A stretch of 64,000 nt of DNA from Acinetobacter modestus (GCF_014636095.1 NZ_BMDV01000002.1:124001-188000); one strand, 5' to 3'. Numbered from the stretch's first letter, positions 39,906 through 49,429 are shown. Made by a program: numbers and translations. The notes: generated by a model not told the origin, from the letters alone.

Positions 39906-39990
39906 GTGTAGCACCAGTGATTCCAGAGAGAAGTTCTTTATACAAGGCTAGATAGCACCAATTAATTAATCCAGAATTTTCAAAGTATAT

Positions 39991-41085
39991 TTAATTAAGA
40001 TGAGCCTCTTGTTTATAAATCGAAGGCGCTTGTCCCGTCCAACGTTTAAAGGCACGTCGGAATTCACGTAATTCACTAAAACCCAATTGCAGGCTGATCT
40101 CACTCATGGACAGGTTTTGTTCAAGGAGTTGCTTTGCTTTACGTTCCAGTACATTTTGCCGAATTTGTTGAAAACTCAGACCTTCCAATAATAATTGCCG
40201 TCTTAGATGGCGTTCACTAATACGTAAATGCTCAGCAGCTTGCTGCATCTCGAAACGTTCAGGTAATTGCTGTTCAATTAAATGGTCGAGTAAATGCACA
40301 TAACCCACCTGATTGAGCTGATCAATTTCTTTTAGGGCCTGTTCACAGATTTGGATGGCAGTTGCATAGTTGGCTGGGCTGTAATTCTTTAAGCCACGTT
40401 GCAACATACTTGTATTAAAGCAGATGATATTTTTAGAACTGTTAAATTGAATCGGGCAGCCAAAGATAGTTTTATATTGTTCTTGGTATTGGTTGGGGAA
40501 ATAGCTGAGCTCAAGACTGATCACATCATCATGATCACCCAGCATCGCATTTAAACAGGTGATGATGCTGCTAAATAATTCATCATAGAAAAAAGCTTTG
40601 AGTTCATTGCAGGGAGAGGTTTCAGTGACTTCTAATTCACAGAGATCAGCGTGGATGGAAAAGTTGATATTTAAGACACTGCCTGAAATACGATGATAAC
40701 GCAGCGCAATGTCTAAGGCATCTGCAACAGTCTTGCAGGATTGCATGGCGAAACCGAGAATCCCCATTGAAATTAAACCTTCGCTATTGCCAAGCTTTAA
40801 ACCAAGGTTAGGTTGTTGATAGGCAGTCATGGCTTGACCAACCACATCACAGAGTTGGCTAAAACGGACCACAGCTTGGGTTTGCTGTATTTGTACAATG
40901 TCTAAACCTGAATTCTGAAACCATACAGCATAATCCCACTGTTGCTGCTCTGCATAATGAATCAGGCTGGCCAAAATCGTTGGTGGAATAAATTGCTGTT
41001 GTTCATTTTTACAGTTGCTGCGTATAGGCATAAGTCCGTTTTGCCCCCCAAAGAAAAGTGTCTTTAACCCTGTTGGGTATCGCAT
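39991..41085 (-). CDS. AraC family transcriptional regulator
   Basis: The longest frame gives 364 residues; an ATG at 41031 (residue 19) is an equally possible start and neither has a convincing ribosome binding site. The N-terminal 200 residues fit the arabinose-binding-like ligand domain (PF12625 type), with GLISMGILGFAMQSCKTVADAL. The C-terminal AraC DNA-binding domain has LRISERHLRRQLLLEGLSFQQ and SEISLQLGFSELREFRRAFKRWTG (read in two blocks). It diverges from the ceramidase-like gene and probably regulates it. Confidence 0.88.
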   Translation of the reverse strand: MRYPTGLKTLFFGGQNGLMPIRSNCKNEQQQFIPPTILASLIHYAEQQQWDYAVWFQNSGLDIVQIQQTQAVVRFSQLCDVVGQAMTAYQQPNLGLKLGNSEGLISMGILGFAMQSCKTVADALDIALRYHRISGSVLNINFSIHADLCELEVTETSPCNELKAFFYDELFSSIITCLNAMLGDHDDVISLELSYFPNQYQEQYKTIFGCPIQFNSSKNIICFNTSMLQRGLKNYSPANYATAIQICEQALKEIDQLNQVGYVHLLDHLIEQQLPERFEMQQAAEHLRISERHLRRQLLLEGLSFQQIRQNVLERKAKQLLEQNLSMSEISLQLGFSELREFRRAFKRWTGQAPSIYKQEAHLN

Positions 41086-41148
41086 AATTTTGATTAACTT
41101 TCAACATGCTTTAAGACAGTTAAAAAAAGAATTGAACAGGATGTCGTA

Positions 41149-42897
41149 ATGTATCAGGTGGGTTGGGACAAACAGCAAATCAAAATTACACCGAAGGGCT
41201 ATGCTATGTTTGGTTATGGGCAATGGTCACATCGGGCTTATCAACAACGAACAGCTTTATTTGCACGTAGCGTGAGTATTGTCGATCAACAATATAACCG
41301 ATTAGTCATCTGTTGTTTGGACGTAGGTTGTATCACCCATGCCATACGCAGCCAAACGGTAGCGCGACTCACGCAAATCCTAGGCTCACAATTTGATGAA
41401 AATCAATTGGTCATCATGGCAACCCATACCCACTCTGGGCCTGGTGGTTGTGGTTATGAAGCTTTGTATAATATGCCAACCCCTGGTTTTGTGCCTGAAC
41501 ATTTAAAGGCGATTGTTGAGGCGATTGTACTAAGTATTCAAAATGCGATTGAGTCTGAACAAGACACCGAGATTTTTCTAGGGACACAGCATTTTCCAGA
41601 ACAGACGCCTGTGGCGTGGAATCGTTCGATCAAAGCCTATAATCATAATCCAGAAGTTCAGCCACGTACCGAAGCTGAAACGCATTTAGCTTTGAATCGT
41701 GAAATGCAACTGATTGGTTTCTATCGTGAACAAAAACTACAGTCCTTTATTTCCTTATTTGGGGTACATGCAACCTGTTTGGGAAATTCTTTAAACGCCT
41801 ATGATGGCGATAATAAAGGCTATGCAGCCGCATTCTCTGAGCAGGCTTTAATTGAGCAAGGGATTCAAAATCCAGTCACGATTTTTGCTCAAGCAACCGC
41901 AGGGGACGTATCGCCGCATTTTCATGGCAAAGATCAGCTCAAGATTCGTAATAAGATTAAAGGCGAGCAGGAATATCAGTACGCGCAACAAAACGGGCGA
42001 TATCAAAGTGAACTGGCTTTGACGGCTTTACAGTCAAATATTCCTAAAAATTTACATAAAGTCGAAGGCAAGATCGATGCTGTTCTGTCCTATGTAGACC
42101 TGAGCAATATTGAAATTCCAGATCAATTCGCAGCGGGTCAAAAGCATGCAAAGACCAGTCAGCCCTGTCATGGCACCGCATTTTTTGCAGGTACACCTGT
42201 TGATGGTCTAGGTGCACCCAAACCCTTAATTATGGGGATGCAATTTTTAGCGGATCAATTTCGTAAACAAAAAATGAAGAATCCAAAAGCAGCAGACTTT
42301 GAGGTGTATCAGCAGCTTTATGCCTCTCAAGGGCCGAAACGGATTTTACTGGAAGCGGGCACCAAAAAGATTCTAGGTCAACCGATTGGTTTTCTGCCAA
42401 GTATTCTTGATCCGCTGATTGCAGAAATGAACCGACAAGTGAAAGCAGGGGCGATTCAACACAGTCCTTTAGTCCCAAGTGTGGTTCCCTTACAGATTGT
42501 ACGATTAGGATCTTTGGCATTGATATGTTGTCCGGGAGAATTTACCACTATTGCAGGGCAGCGGGTGGTTGATACAGTTAAACAGATGCTTGCCGCACAG
42601 GCTTCGATTGAAAGAGTTTGGTTAGCATCGTACTGCAATGATTACATGGGTTATGTCACCACCTATGAAGAATACCAAGTGCAGGCGTATGAAGGTGGGC
42701 ATACCTTATTTGGTCAATGGACATTGGCAGCCTGTCAGAGCAAGTTCCAAGGCTTAGCAGAACAATTATTATTAGAAAAAACTAGACGTCATTACGATGA
42801 AATGACACGACCACCGCATATTCCTGTGCAGGAACTCGCAAAACGCACTAATCATGGCAATTTAAAAACTGCCGTTAGCCAAGGAGAGGCAGTATGA
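41149..42897 (+). CDS. neutral/alkaline ceramidase family hydrolase
   Basis: The 582-residue protein matches the N-terminal catalytic domain of neutral ceramidases. MATHTHSGPGG carries zinc-binding histidines and AGDVSPHFHG the serine region that holds the nucleophile in known ceramidases (GDVSP). Later WLASYCNDYMGYVTTYEEY is also conserved. These enzymes hydrolyse the amide bond of ceramides. No signal peptide is visible, unlike the secreted Pseudomonas enzyme, so it may be cytoplasmic or act on another amide. It overlaps the next gene by four bases. Confidence 0.85.
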   Translation: MYQVGWDKQQIKITPKGYAMFGYGQWSHRAYQQRTALFARSVSIVDQQYNRLVICCLDVGCITHAIRSQTVARLTQILGSQFDENQLVIMATHTHSGPGGCGYEALYNMPTPGFVPEHLKAIVEAIVLSIQNAIESEQDTEIFLGTQHFPEQTPVAWNRSIKAYNHNPEVQPRTEAETHLALNREMQLIGFYREQKLQSFISLFGVHATCLGNSLNAYDGDNKGYAAAFSEQALIEQGIQNPVTIFAQATAGDVSPHFHGKDQLKIRNKIKGEQEYQYAQQNGRYQSELALTALQSNIPKNLHKVEGKIDAVLSYVDLSNIEIPDQFAAGQKHAKTSQPCHGTAFFAGTPVDGLGAPKPLIMGMQFLADQFRKQKMKNPKAADFEVYQQLYASQGPKRILLEAGTKKILGQPIGFLPSILDPLIAEMNRQVKAGAIQHSPLVPSVVPLQIVRLGSLALICCPGEFTTIAGQRVVDTVKQMLAAQASIERVWLASYCNDYMGYVTTYEEYQVQAYEGGHTLFGQWTLAACQSKFQGLAEQLLLEKTRRHYDEMTRPPHIPVQELAKRTNHGNLKTAVSQGEAV

Positions 42898-44180
42898 GTG
42901 ATCTAAAACAAGGGATTTGGTCAAATTGGTCTGGCTTTCAAAAAGCCAAGCCGCAACAGATTTTGCAACCTGCCAATATTCAAGAACTACAGTCGATTGT
43001 TCAGGCGCAGAAAAAAATACGGGTAGTCGGTGCTGGGCATTCCTTTACGCCGTTGGTGTGTACCGATGCAACCTTATTGTCTTTGGATCATATTGCAGGA
43101 ATTGCATCGACGGATTTTGATCGATGTCAGAGCAGCATTTATGCGGGTACGCGTTTATATGACCTAGATCAACATTTACAGCAGCAATTCATCAATCAGG
43201 CTTTAATGAATCAAGGCGATATTGATCAGCAAAGCTTAGCGGGTGCTGTCTCTACAGGCACACATGGCACAGGTGCAAATTTGCATTGTATTTCGGCCTA
43301 TGTTGAAGCATTTGAGTTATTGACGGCTTCGGGTGAAATCCTAAAATGTAGTCGCACTGAACATCCTGAAATCTTTGCCGCAGGACGGGTTTCTTTAGGT
43401 AGCTTGGGTATCTTGACCCAGATCACCATGCAGAATCGCCCTCGTTACAAGCTCAAAGAACATATTCAGCTTTGTCCAGTCGAGGACATGATGCAACACA
43501 TTCAGCAATGGAAACATCAGCATCGACATATTGAGTGCTTTGTGTTTTCCCATGAAAAGCAGTTGATGCTGAAAACCTTGGATGAGACCGATGAAGCGGT
43601 TTTGCCTCGTAAGGAAAATTTTCCATCGGATGATACTTTACTGACTTTATGCTCAGAGTTGACCAAAAACTTTCCTTCGTTGAATCCTTATTTACAGAAG
43701 CTACTCGGCATTTTTGTTAAACCCACGACTTATATCGATTGGTCGAGCAAGATATTTCCAACACCGCGTAATACCAAGTTTAATGAAATGGAGTATCAGA
43801 TTCCTGTTGATCGCGGAATAGAGTGTTTGGATGAAGTGTTGCATGCCTTAAGAACGTATAAAGTGGCCACTTTTTTTCCGCTCGAATTTCGCTTTGTCAA
43901 AGGGGATGATATTTGGCTCAGCCCATTTTACCAGCAGGATTCGATTTCGATCTCGGTGCATCAATACCATAAACAAGATCCGCGTTTGATTTTTGATGTG
44001 GTTGAACCGATCTTGCAGAAATATCAGGGTCGTCCGCATTGGGGTAAAATGCATCAAATGAACAAGACCCAGCTTCGTGCTTTATATCCAAAATGGGATG
44101 ATTTTATGGCTTTGCGTCAGCGGCTTGACCCAGAAGCCAAGTTTTTAAATCCCTATTTGGAAAGGTTGTTTTTAGGTTAA
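42894..44180 (+). CDS. D-arabinono-1,4-lactone oxidase family FAD oxidoreductase
   Basis: The 428-residue protein has an FAD-binding PCMH domain with VVGAGHSFTPLVCTDATLLS and GAVSTGTHGTG, and the C-terminal sugar-lactone oxidase (ALO) domain with HWGKMHQ near the end. Family members oxidise aldonolactones or alditols with oxygen. Coupling to the ceramidase-like gene (ATGA overlap) is unusual and suggests a shared pathway whose substrate I cannot name. Confidence 0.87.
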   Translation: MSDLKQGIWSNWSGFQKAKPQQILQPANIQELQSIVQAQKKIRVVGAGHSFTPLVCTDATLLSLDHIAGIASTDFDRCQSSIYAGTRLYDLDQHLQQQFINQALMNQGDIDQQSLAGAVSTGTHGTGANLHCISAYVEAFELLTASGEILKCSRTEHPEIFAAGRVSLGSLGILTQITMQNRPRYKLKEHIQLCPVEDMMQHIQQWKHQHRHIECFVFSHEKQLMLKTLDETDEAVLPRKENFPSDDTLLTLCSELTKNFPSLNPYLQKLLGIFVKPTTYIDWSSKIFPTPRNTKFNEMEYQIPVDRGIECLDEVLHALRTYKVATFFPLEFRFVKGDDIWLSPFYQQDSISISVHQYHKQDPRLIFDVVEPILQKYQGRPHWGKMHQMNKTQLRALYPKWDDFMALRQRLDPEAKFLNPYLERLFLG

Positions 44181-44276
44181 ATCGAATTTTTATGAGTTGA
44201 AAGTACTTAACGGAATCATATCGAATTGCCATCCAATTAAGGGTGAAGCTTTCAGCTAGATTTACTTTGGTTTCGT

Positions 44277-44358
44277 CCTGAGAAGCATTTCAAGCTTCGC
44301 AAGATGTATTTAAACTCTTGCGTTTTGCCAAAGCTTTAGTCGCTTTGGCTTGCTCAGG
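44277..44358. repeat. cloverleaf-like element: closing stem with three hairpins
   Basis: CCTGAG (44277) pairs with CTCAGG (44353). Inside are three consecutive hairpins: GAAGC/GCTTC (44282-44298), GCAAGA/TCTTGC (44299-44321) and GCCAAAGC/GCTTTGGC (44327-44349). It is not a tRNA (no anticodon or T-arm consensus). It may be a dispersed Acinetobacter repeat or a small structured RNA. Confidence 0.55.
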
Positions 44359-44424
44359 TTGTAGATGACATTCCCTCGTATAAGATGGTTTTTAGGATCA
44401 CGATTAAATAAAAAAGGTATAGCC

Positions 44425-45588
44425 ATGTTGGATCATTATTTTAAACAACTCAATCTCGATCTAAAAAAACAGGGGATTGCGACTCCGCAACTCATTATTG
44501 ATGGAGCGGCTTTAAAACAAAATATCCAGCATGTTCAGATTCGTCTTGCTCATGCCAAACATTTACAAGCGCGCTTGGTGGTGAAGTCATTAGCGAGCCT
44601 AGACTTACTCAAATTGTTATCTGAGCAGATCAATACTCAACGTTTTATGGTATTCCATCAACCACATATTATTTCAATCTTAGAAAATTTTGCTGAAGCC
44701 GATATCTTGTTGGGTAAGCCGATGCCTGCTCAAGCAGTCCATCAATTTTTTGATCAGCATGCGGAATGGTCAAATGCCAATATTCAGTGGCTGATTGATA
44801 GCAAGCAACGCTTACAACAATATATCGAGATTGCCAAGACCTATTCGCTCTGTCTAAAGGTGAACATTGAAATTGATGTGGGTTTACACCGTGGAGGCGT
44901 GCAATCGGCAGCACAAATGGTCGAAATATTAAAGTTGATTCAACAGTATCCGCAGTATTTAAAGTTTTCTGGTTTGATGGGCTATGATGCACATGTCACT
45001 AAAATCCCAGCCATCATTAAAAAGCCTGAATTGGCTTATCAAAGCTCACAGCAGACCTATGCCGATTACCAAAAGCTAATTAAGCAGCAGTTCCCAACGT
45101 TGTGGAGGGATGAGCTTTGTTTTAATGGTGGCGGCAGTCCAACCTTTAGTTTTCATACCACTGAAAGTGTCTGCAATGACTTGTCTTTTGGTTCAATGCT
45201 ATTAAAACCAAGTGATTTTGACAGTGATTTTTTAAGGGCATTACAACCAGCATTCTGGATTGCTGCACCTGTATTAAAAATATTGCCATTTACTCAGCTT
45301 CCTTCAATGTCTTTATTGGATAAATTGCCACATAGATGTAAGGCGCTGTTTATTTATGGTGGCTATTGGTTGGCTAATTATGTCTATCCTGCTCAAGCGC
45401 ATACGCATGTGTTGTATGGGCGTAGCAGTAATCAGGAGTTGGTCAATGTGCCTAAGGATTGTGATATTCAGGTCGATGATTTTGTATTTTTAAGACCCAC
45501 ACAAAGTGAAGCGATTATCCCTCAGTTCTCTGAGCTAAAGCTGTATCGCAACCATGCTTTTGAGACATGGCAAACGTTTAGTGAATAA
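44425..45588 (+). CDS. PLP-dependent D-threonine aldolase-like / alanine racemase N-terminal family protein
   Basis: The frame opens at 44365, but the ATG at 44425 has AAAGGT upstream and gives 387 residues. The N-terminal barrel has LQARLVVKSLASLDLL, with Lys54 the probable PLP lysine, and NIEIDVGLHRGGVQS, typical of fold-type III enzymes such as D-threonine aldolase and D-serine dehydratase (DSD1). The C-terminal domain has the metal-site style LRPTQSEAIIPQF. The reaction on a D-amino acid or amino alcohol cannot be fixed. Confidence 0.84.
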   Translation: MLDHYFKQLNLDLKKQGIATPQLIIDGAALKQNIQHVQIRLAHAKHLQARLVVKSLASLDLLKLLSEQINTQRFMVFHQPHIISILENFAEADILLGKPMPAQAVHQFFDQHAEWSNANIQWLIDSKQRLQQYIEIAKTYSLCLKVNIEIDVGLHRGGVQSAAQMVEILKLIQQYPQYLKFSGLMGYDAHVTKIPAIIKKPELAYQSSQQTYADYQKLIKQQFPTLWRDELCFNGGGSPTFSFHTTESVCNDLSFGSMLLKPSDFDSDFLRALQPAFWIAAPVLKILPFTQLPSMSLLDKLPHRCKALFIYGGYWLANYVYPAQAHTHVLYGRSSNQELVNVPKDCDIQVDDFVFLRPTQSEAIIPQFSELKLYRNHAFETWQTFSE

Positions 45589-45641
45589 CGGTATTGCGAT
45601 TACCAATATTCGAGCTAAAAGCTTGCCGTGTATTTTGAGCC

Positions 45642-46010
45642 TTAAAATAAATCACTCAAATGGCAGCTTTTTGCTTCAGTCAGATTGTCAATGGAATCGA
45701 CCAAGAGGATGTTAATATCTTTTTCGTTTTTATATGCTGCAATTACTTCTGCATAAATCGGCTGTTTGAGTGTCGTGGCTTTTGAGAGAAAACTTGATAC
45801 CGCCTTATCATTCGACCAGTCTGCATCTTTCAACACATATTCATTCTGCGCAATATCGCATCGCGTTAAAATGGCTTTGTTATCCTGTATGGTTAAGGTG
45901 CCCATAAAAATATCCATATTTTCTTTGGGATCAGTCGGATTGGCAAAAGTAGTAAAAGGAAAAACGAAGCTAGATATAAATATGGAAAAGACAAGAGAGA
46001 TTTTTTTCAT
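45642..46010 (-). CDS. small exported protein of unknown function
   Basis: The ATG at 46010 with GGGAAAA upstream gives 122 residues starting MKKISLVFSIFISSFVFPFT and ending the signal peptide near FANP. The mature part of about 100 residues has two cysteines, LTRCDIAQNEYVL and AKSCHLSDLF, that could form a disulfide in the periplasm. I do not recognise a family. It lies convergent to the preceding gene and has its own promoter region with an AT-rich CATTAT/ATAATG repeat. Confidence 0.65.
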   Translation of the reverse strand: MKKISLVFSIFISSFVFPFTTFANPTDPKENMDIFMGTLTIQDNKAILTRCDIAQNEYVLKDADWSNDKAVSSFLSKATTLKQPIYAEVIAAYKNEKDINILLVDSIDNLTEAKSCHLSDLF

Positions 46011-46094
46011 TGGATTTTTCCCAGAGATTGCACTCATTATCATAATAATGTTGTTGAGATTCTAAGCTAATCCTTTCATTGAAAGCCAGAACAT

Positions 46095-46140
46095 AGCCAA
46101 GTAGGAGCAAGACCAGAAGCAGATCTGTTCCTATTTGGCT
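46095..46140 (-). terminator. hairpin after the fadL-like gene
   Basis: AGCCAAGTAGGA pairs imperfectly with TCCTATTTGGCT across a 22-base loop, 17 bases beyond the stop of the outer-membrane transporter gene. Confidence 0.5.
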
Positions 46141-46156
46141 TGATGAGACGTCGTGA

Positions 46157-47398
46157 TTAAAAGTGATAGCCTATTTTCAAACCATAAGCGATTGCACTGT
46201 TATCTTTAAAATCGGCCTGTTCAGCAATAGGTTTAATCCCTGGTACAGGAATGTAATAGGTGCCATCTTCAGCAACTGCATCACCTAACCAGAAGTACTT
46301 AACTCCAGCGGCAATAAAGTAGTTTGGGGCAGGATTAAACTGAGCCCCTAGACCAATACCCCAAGATCCTTTGGTTGGATTCAATGTGGATGCAGGGTCG
46401 CCTGTACCAGAGTCCCAACTGACTTCAGTCGATGCACTCCATTTTTCAGTAAACTGATGTCCAAGTCCGACATTGACCGTCCACTGATCTTTCTGATAAC
46501 TGTCTAAATCAAAACCACCTGTATATGCACCATTACTGACTACGCCAGTGAGATATTCAGTAACTGCGCCAAATTGAGTAGGACGAATATGAAAATCTTT
46601 CCAGTTGACCCAACGTAGATTGGTATAGAGCAGGGTGTCTTTATACACACCTGTTTGAAAATCAATATTCACCGATTGTGGTGTTGAAATTCTGGTTTTA
46701 CTTGGTGTCGTCGCTTCCAATGGTTGACCGAACTGGGTCTCAGTCACTTGCATGTCGTGGTCGATTTTGGAGCGATAGGTTAGCGCTGCCTTTAAGGCAA
46801 TATCAGGAATTTGATAACTCAAACCAACCAACCAACCGACCGCATGATTCTTTTTAAATTCGGCATCATAGCCATTAAAGGCGACACTGTAGGAATTACC
46901 ACGCAGTGTCACATCACCTTTGACCGATTGATAGACAGCTCCGCCATAGACTTGAAAATTGCTAAAAGGATTGACACCTAGAATCATGCTAATGCTTTCA
47001 GTATCAACATTGACCGATGTACCTTGCTGGGTAAATTCATTGTCCGAAAAGGTATTGTTGGACTGCATCGGATACGTAATATCAGCACCAAAAGGTTGAT
47101 CATAGAGCAGACCAAAACTGATTCGATCCGTCAGTTGCAGCTTGAGTGCGGCACTATAATATTGAAAGCTATTGCCCATATTGCCTGAATTAAGATTCTG
47201 CTGATCATTGACCAGTTCTGGACGATTACGAATTTTTCCTGAAATGTCAGCATCAACAGCTGTGGCATTGACCTCGACATAATTGCCATTTTCCAGAAAA
47301 GGGAGAATGGATTGTCCTGATTGATCCAGTGCTGCTGCGTGGTTAAATGTACTCATGCACATTCCACACAGAGCAATCACCAGTGGATTGAGTTTCAT
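46157..47398 (-). CDS. OmpP1/FadL family outer membrane transporter
   Basis: The ATG at 47398, eight bases after AAGGA, gives 413 residues; another ATG lies three codons earlier. A signal peptide (to about residue 23, NHAAA) precedes a beta-barrel-like sequence with alternating hydrophobic residues, ending in a C-terminal aromatic (IGYHF) as outer-membrane barrels do. ISFGLLYDQPFGADITYP is the FadL hallmark. It should admit fatty acids or other hydrophobic compounds; the substrate is not known. Confidence 0.9.
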   Translation of the reverse strand: MKLNPLVIALCGMCMSTFNHAAALDQSGQSILPFLENGNYVEVNATAVDADISGKIRNRPELVNDQQNLNSGNMGNSFQYYSAALKLQLTDRISFGLLYDQPFGADITYPMQSNNTFSDNEFTQQGTSVNVDTESISMILGVNPFSNFQVYGGAVYQSVKGDVTLRGNSYSVAFNGYDAEFKKNHAVGWLVGLSYQIPDIALKAALTYRSKIDHDMQVTETQFGQPLEATTPSKTRISTPQSVNIDFQTGVYKDTLLYTNLRWVNWKDFHIRPTQFGAVTEYLTGVVSNGAYTGGFDLDSYQKDQWTVNVGLGHQFTEKWSASTEVSWDSGTGDPASTLNPTKGSWGIGLGAQFNPAPNYFIAAGVKYFWLGDAVAEDGTYYIPVPGIKPIAEQADFKDNSAIAYGLKIGYHF

Positions 47399-47588
47399 AT
47401 TGATCATCCTTGTAAAACCGTGTCTTATTTTTAAACATGCTGTTTTTATTGACGGTCATCTTCTCGCTTTCATTGGAAAGTGAATGCAATGCCTTAGTTT
47501 GAGTGAAACATCTTTTAAATATATGGAATAGGGTTGGAGATCATCAATATGGGGGGCAAGGCGGTCATATCTATAAATTTTAGGCAAT

Positions 47589-47620
47589 AAAAAACCTTAT
47601 ACTGATGCATAAGGTTTTTT
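47589..47620. terminator. terminator of the uspA-like gene
   Basis: AAAAAACCTTAT and ATAAGGTTTTTT form a 12-bp stem with an 8-base loop and T-runs on both strands, 17 bases past the stop of the minus-strand universal stress gene. Confidence 0.85.
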
Positions 47621-47636
47621 CAATTCAAGCAAATCG

Positions 47637-48077
47637 TTATTGTTTCACAATCAGCACAGGAATATGGGATTCAGTTAAAACAGCACGCGCTACACTACCC
47701 AGTAGTAAGCGTTTTACGCCTGTACGACCATGTGAACCCATAATAATCAAATCCGCACCGACTTCATCGGCGACAAAAATAATTCCCTCACTTGCTGCAC
47801 CATGCTGAATTTTGGTTTGAACCTCAATTCCATCGCGAATGAAAGATTGAGAAATATCTTGTAGTTGGGTTTTAGCATGCGCTTCAGCCTGCATAAAATG
47901 ATCGGTAATGGCTGGTGCAACTTGATAAAAATCAACACCGACATATGGATCAACAGCCACCACGCTGAGTACAGTTACTTTTGCCCCTGATAATTTTGCT
48001 AAAGACAGTGTATGTTCAACTGCTGCATAAGAAATTGGAGAATCATCAACAGCGACTAAAATATTTTGATAAGACAT
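47637..48077 (-). CDS. universal stress protein, UspA family
   Basis: The 146-residue protein is a single Usp domain: NILVAVDDSPISYAAVEHTL at the start and IIMGSHGRTGVKRLLLGSVA near the end. The latter carries the G-2x-G-9x-G(S) ATP-binding motif, so it is of the ATP-binding type. Such proteins aid survival under starvation or oxidative stress. It is monocistronic with its own terminator. Confidence 0.92.
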   Translation of the reverse strand: MSYQNILVAVDDSPISYAAVEHTLSLAKLSGAKVTVLSVVAVDPYVGVDFYQVAPAITDHFMQAEAHAKTQLQDISQSFIRDGIEVQTKIQHGAASEGIIFVADEVGADLIIMGSHGRTGVKRLLLGSVARAVLTESHIPVLIVKQ

Positions 48078-48290
48078 ATTTACTCCTTATAGTTTATCGT
48101 TGTAAAAGATAAAAGTATAAGCAGTTGATAACACATTGAACCCACTCTAGCAAATGGGACGATCATCTAAAACCTATGATAACGCTGAAAATAATCTAGA
48201 AATATAGGAAATCCCTCAGCAAAATATGGGTCTAAGAGAATCTCTGTATTTTTGTAATTTTTCTTCATATTTATAGGCATAGGAACATCC

Positions 48291-48581
48291 GTGTTACTCA
48301 GTTTAGAAGCATTCAAACAACAAAAATTTGATCAAATCGCAGCAAAAATTATGGCAGATCCAGAGAGCTATCTCGCATTTGACTCAGTTTCAGATTTTTA
48401 TAAAGCTGAATGGTTAGATGAGTTTCCACAAGGGACGACATGGTCTGCTACAGGATTAGATGATGGCGCTGAGCAGTTTTATGCAGTCATCGAATATGGT
48501 AATCACTATCTCTATATCAGCCGAACGGAACGAGTAACGGTAAAATTAGGTATAAGACATCATTACAATAAAAATTATTAA
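48291..48581 (+). CDS. small hypothetical protein (96 aa)
   Basis: A GTG start with AGGA six bases upstream opens a 96-residue soluble protein. It is acidic in the middle (ADPESYLAFDSVSDFYKAEW) and contains several aromatic residues; the end is basic (IRHHYNKNY). No signal peptide, membrane span or family motif is visible. Plausible codon usage and a ribosome binding site support it as real, but I cannot assign a role. Confidence 0.6.
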   Translation: MLLSLEAFKQQKFDQIAAKIMADPESYLAFDSVSDFYKAEWLDEFPQGTTWSATGLDDGAEQFYAVIEYGNHYLYISRTERVTVKLGIRHHYNKNY

Positions 48582-48689
48582 TCCGATTAGTCACGAATAT
48601 TTACGTGTTCACATTTTGTGATTCAAATGAGAATGATATACTTTGCCGCGATGATAAAACCCTAATTAAAACTAAACGGAAATTTAAAA

Positions 48690-49181
48690 ATGGCACATCA
48701 ATTTACGGTAAATGAAACAATTCACGGTGTTTCAATTGAAGATTTTTCAAGACTGGTTGCTGATACTTCATTGCATGAAGCAGTATGTAAGCGTATTCCG
48801 GGTGAGAACTTAGAAATTATTGAGTCTGCTGTAAAAGGTGATATTTATACCTTACGTCGTGAATATAATCTTGATGTAAATATCCCAGATGTGGCTAAAA
48901 AATTATTAAAAAATGCATTTCGTTTAAAACGTTCTGATATTACTGATTTAAAAAATTTAACCTCAACGGTAGAGCTAGGCGCAAATTTACCTTTAGAAGC
49001 CAAAGCTGAACGTAAAGTGACTGGGAATAGTGAAAAAGTAGAAATTGCATTGACGTGGAATGTAAAAGTCAAAGTGCCTTTGATTGGCGGCATGTTAGAA
49101 AGACATGCTGAAGGCGAAATTCGTAAATTTAGCCAACTTGAAATTGAGATTGTAGAAGAAGAATTAAAGAAAAATCTATAA
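48690..49181 (+). CDS. DUF2505 family protein
   Basis: The 163-residue protein resembles DUF2505, a START-like small fold: FSRLVADTSLHEAVCKRIPG near the start, a mixed beta region, and GMLERHAEGEIRK at the end. It has no signal peptide. These proteins may bind a hydrophobic ligand, but no function is established. A terminator follows at 49197. Confidence 0.75.
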   Translation: MAHQFTVNETIHGVSIEDFSRLVADTSLHEAVCKRIPGENLEIIESAVKGDIYTLRREYNLDVNIPDVAKKLLKNAFRLKRSDITDLKNLTSTVELGANLPLEAKAERKVTGNSEKVEIALTWNVKVKVPLIGGMLERHAEGEIRKFSQLEIEIVEEELKKNL

Positions 49182-49196
49182 TTCTGAATAGATTGA

Positions 49197-49219
49197 AAAC
49201 TCTCCGTAAGGGGAGTTTT
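49197..49219 (+). terminator. terminator of the DUF2505 gene
   Basis: AAACTCTCC pairs with GGGGAGTTT (one G-U pair) around a GTAA loop and is followed by a T-run. Confidence 0.85.
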
Positions 49220-49225
49220 TTTATT

Positions 49226-49429
49226 TCAGAAACGAAGAAAATAGGGCAATATTGAGATAACCACACCGATGACACTTAATAAAGCCGTACTTTCGATAAA
49301 ATAAGGATAAATCATCAGAACTAAACCGCAAACTAAAGGCACGGTCATTTTTTGCTTTTTGCCGTACATAAAATAGCCTAAGCCAATCGAGCCAAAGATG
49401 ACACCTAGAAAAAGCTGAGTTGCATTCAT
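49226..49429 (-). CDS. small two-span membrane protein (67 aa)
   Basis: The ATG at 49429 gives MNATQLFLGVIFGSIGLGYF, a first hydrophobic helix, then the basic loop YGKKQK and one or two further spans ending in LPYFLRF. I recall close relatives in Acinetobacter carrying the vague label amino acid transport protein; there is no support for a transport role in the sequence. An overlapping frame on the same strand is a shadow. Confidence 0.65.
   Translation of the reverse strand: MNATQLFLGVIFGSIGLGYFMYGKKQKMTVPLVCGLVLMIYPYFIESTALLSVIGVVISILPYFLRF

Noticed and set aside
44277-44358. tRNA gene
   Set aside because: Although cloverleaf-like, it lacks the T-loop and D-loop consensus, a 7-bp acceptor stem and a normal anticodon arm.
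46030-46055. Fur box ahead of the small exported protein gene
   Set aside because: CATTAT/ATAATG is symmetrical but does not follow the hexamer spacing of Fur sites well.
48620-48645. Fur box ahead of the DUF2505 gene
   Set aside because: AAATGAGAATGAT matches the 19-bp consensus at only about 11 positions, not enough in AT-rich DNA.
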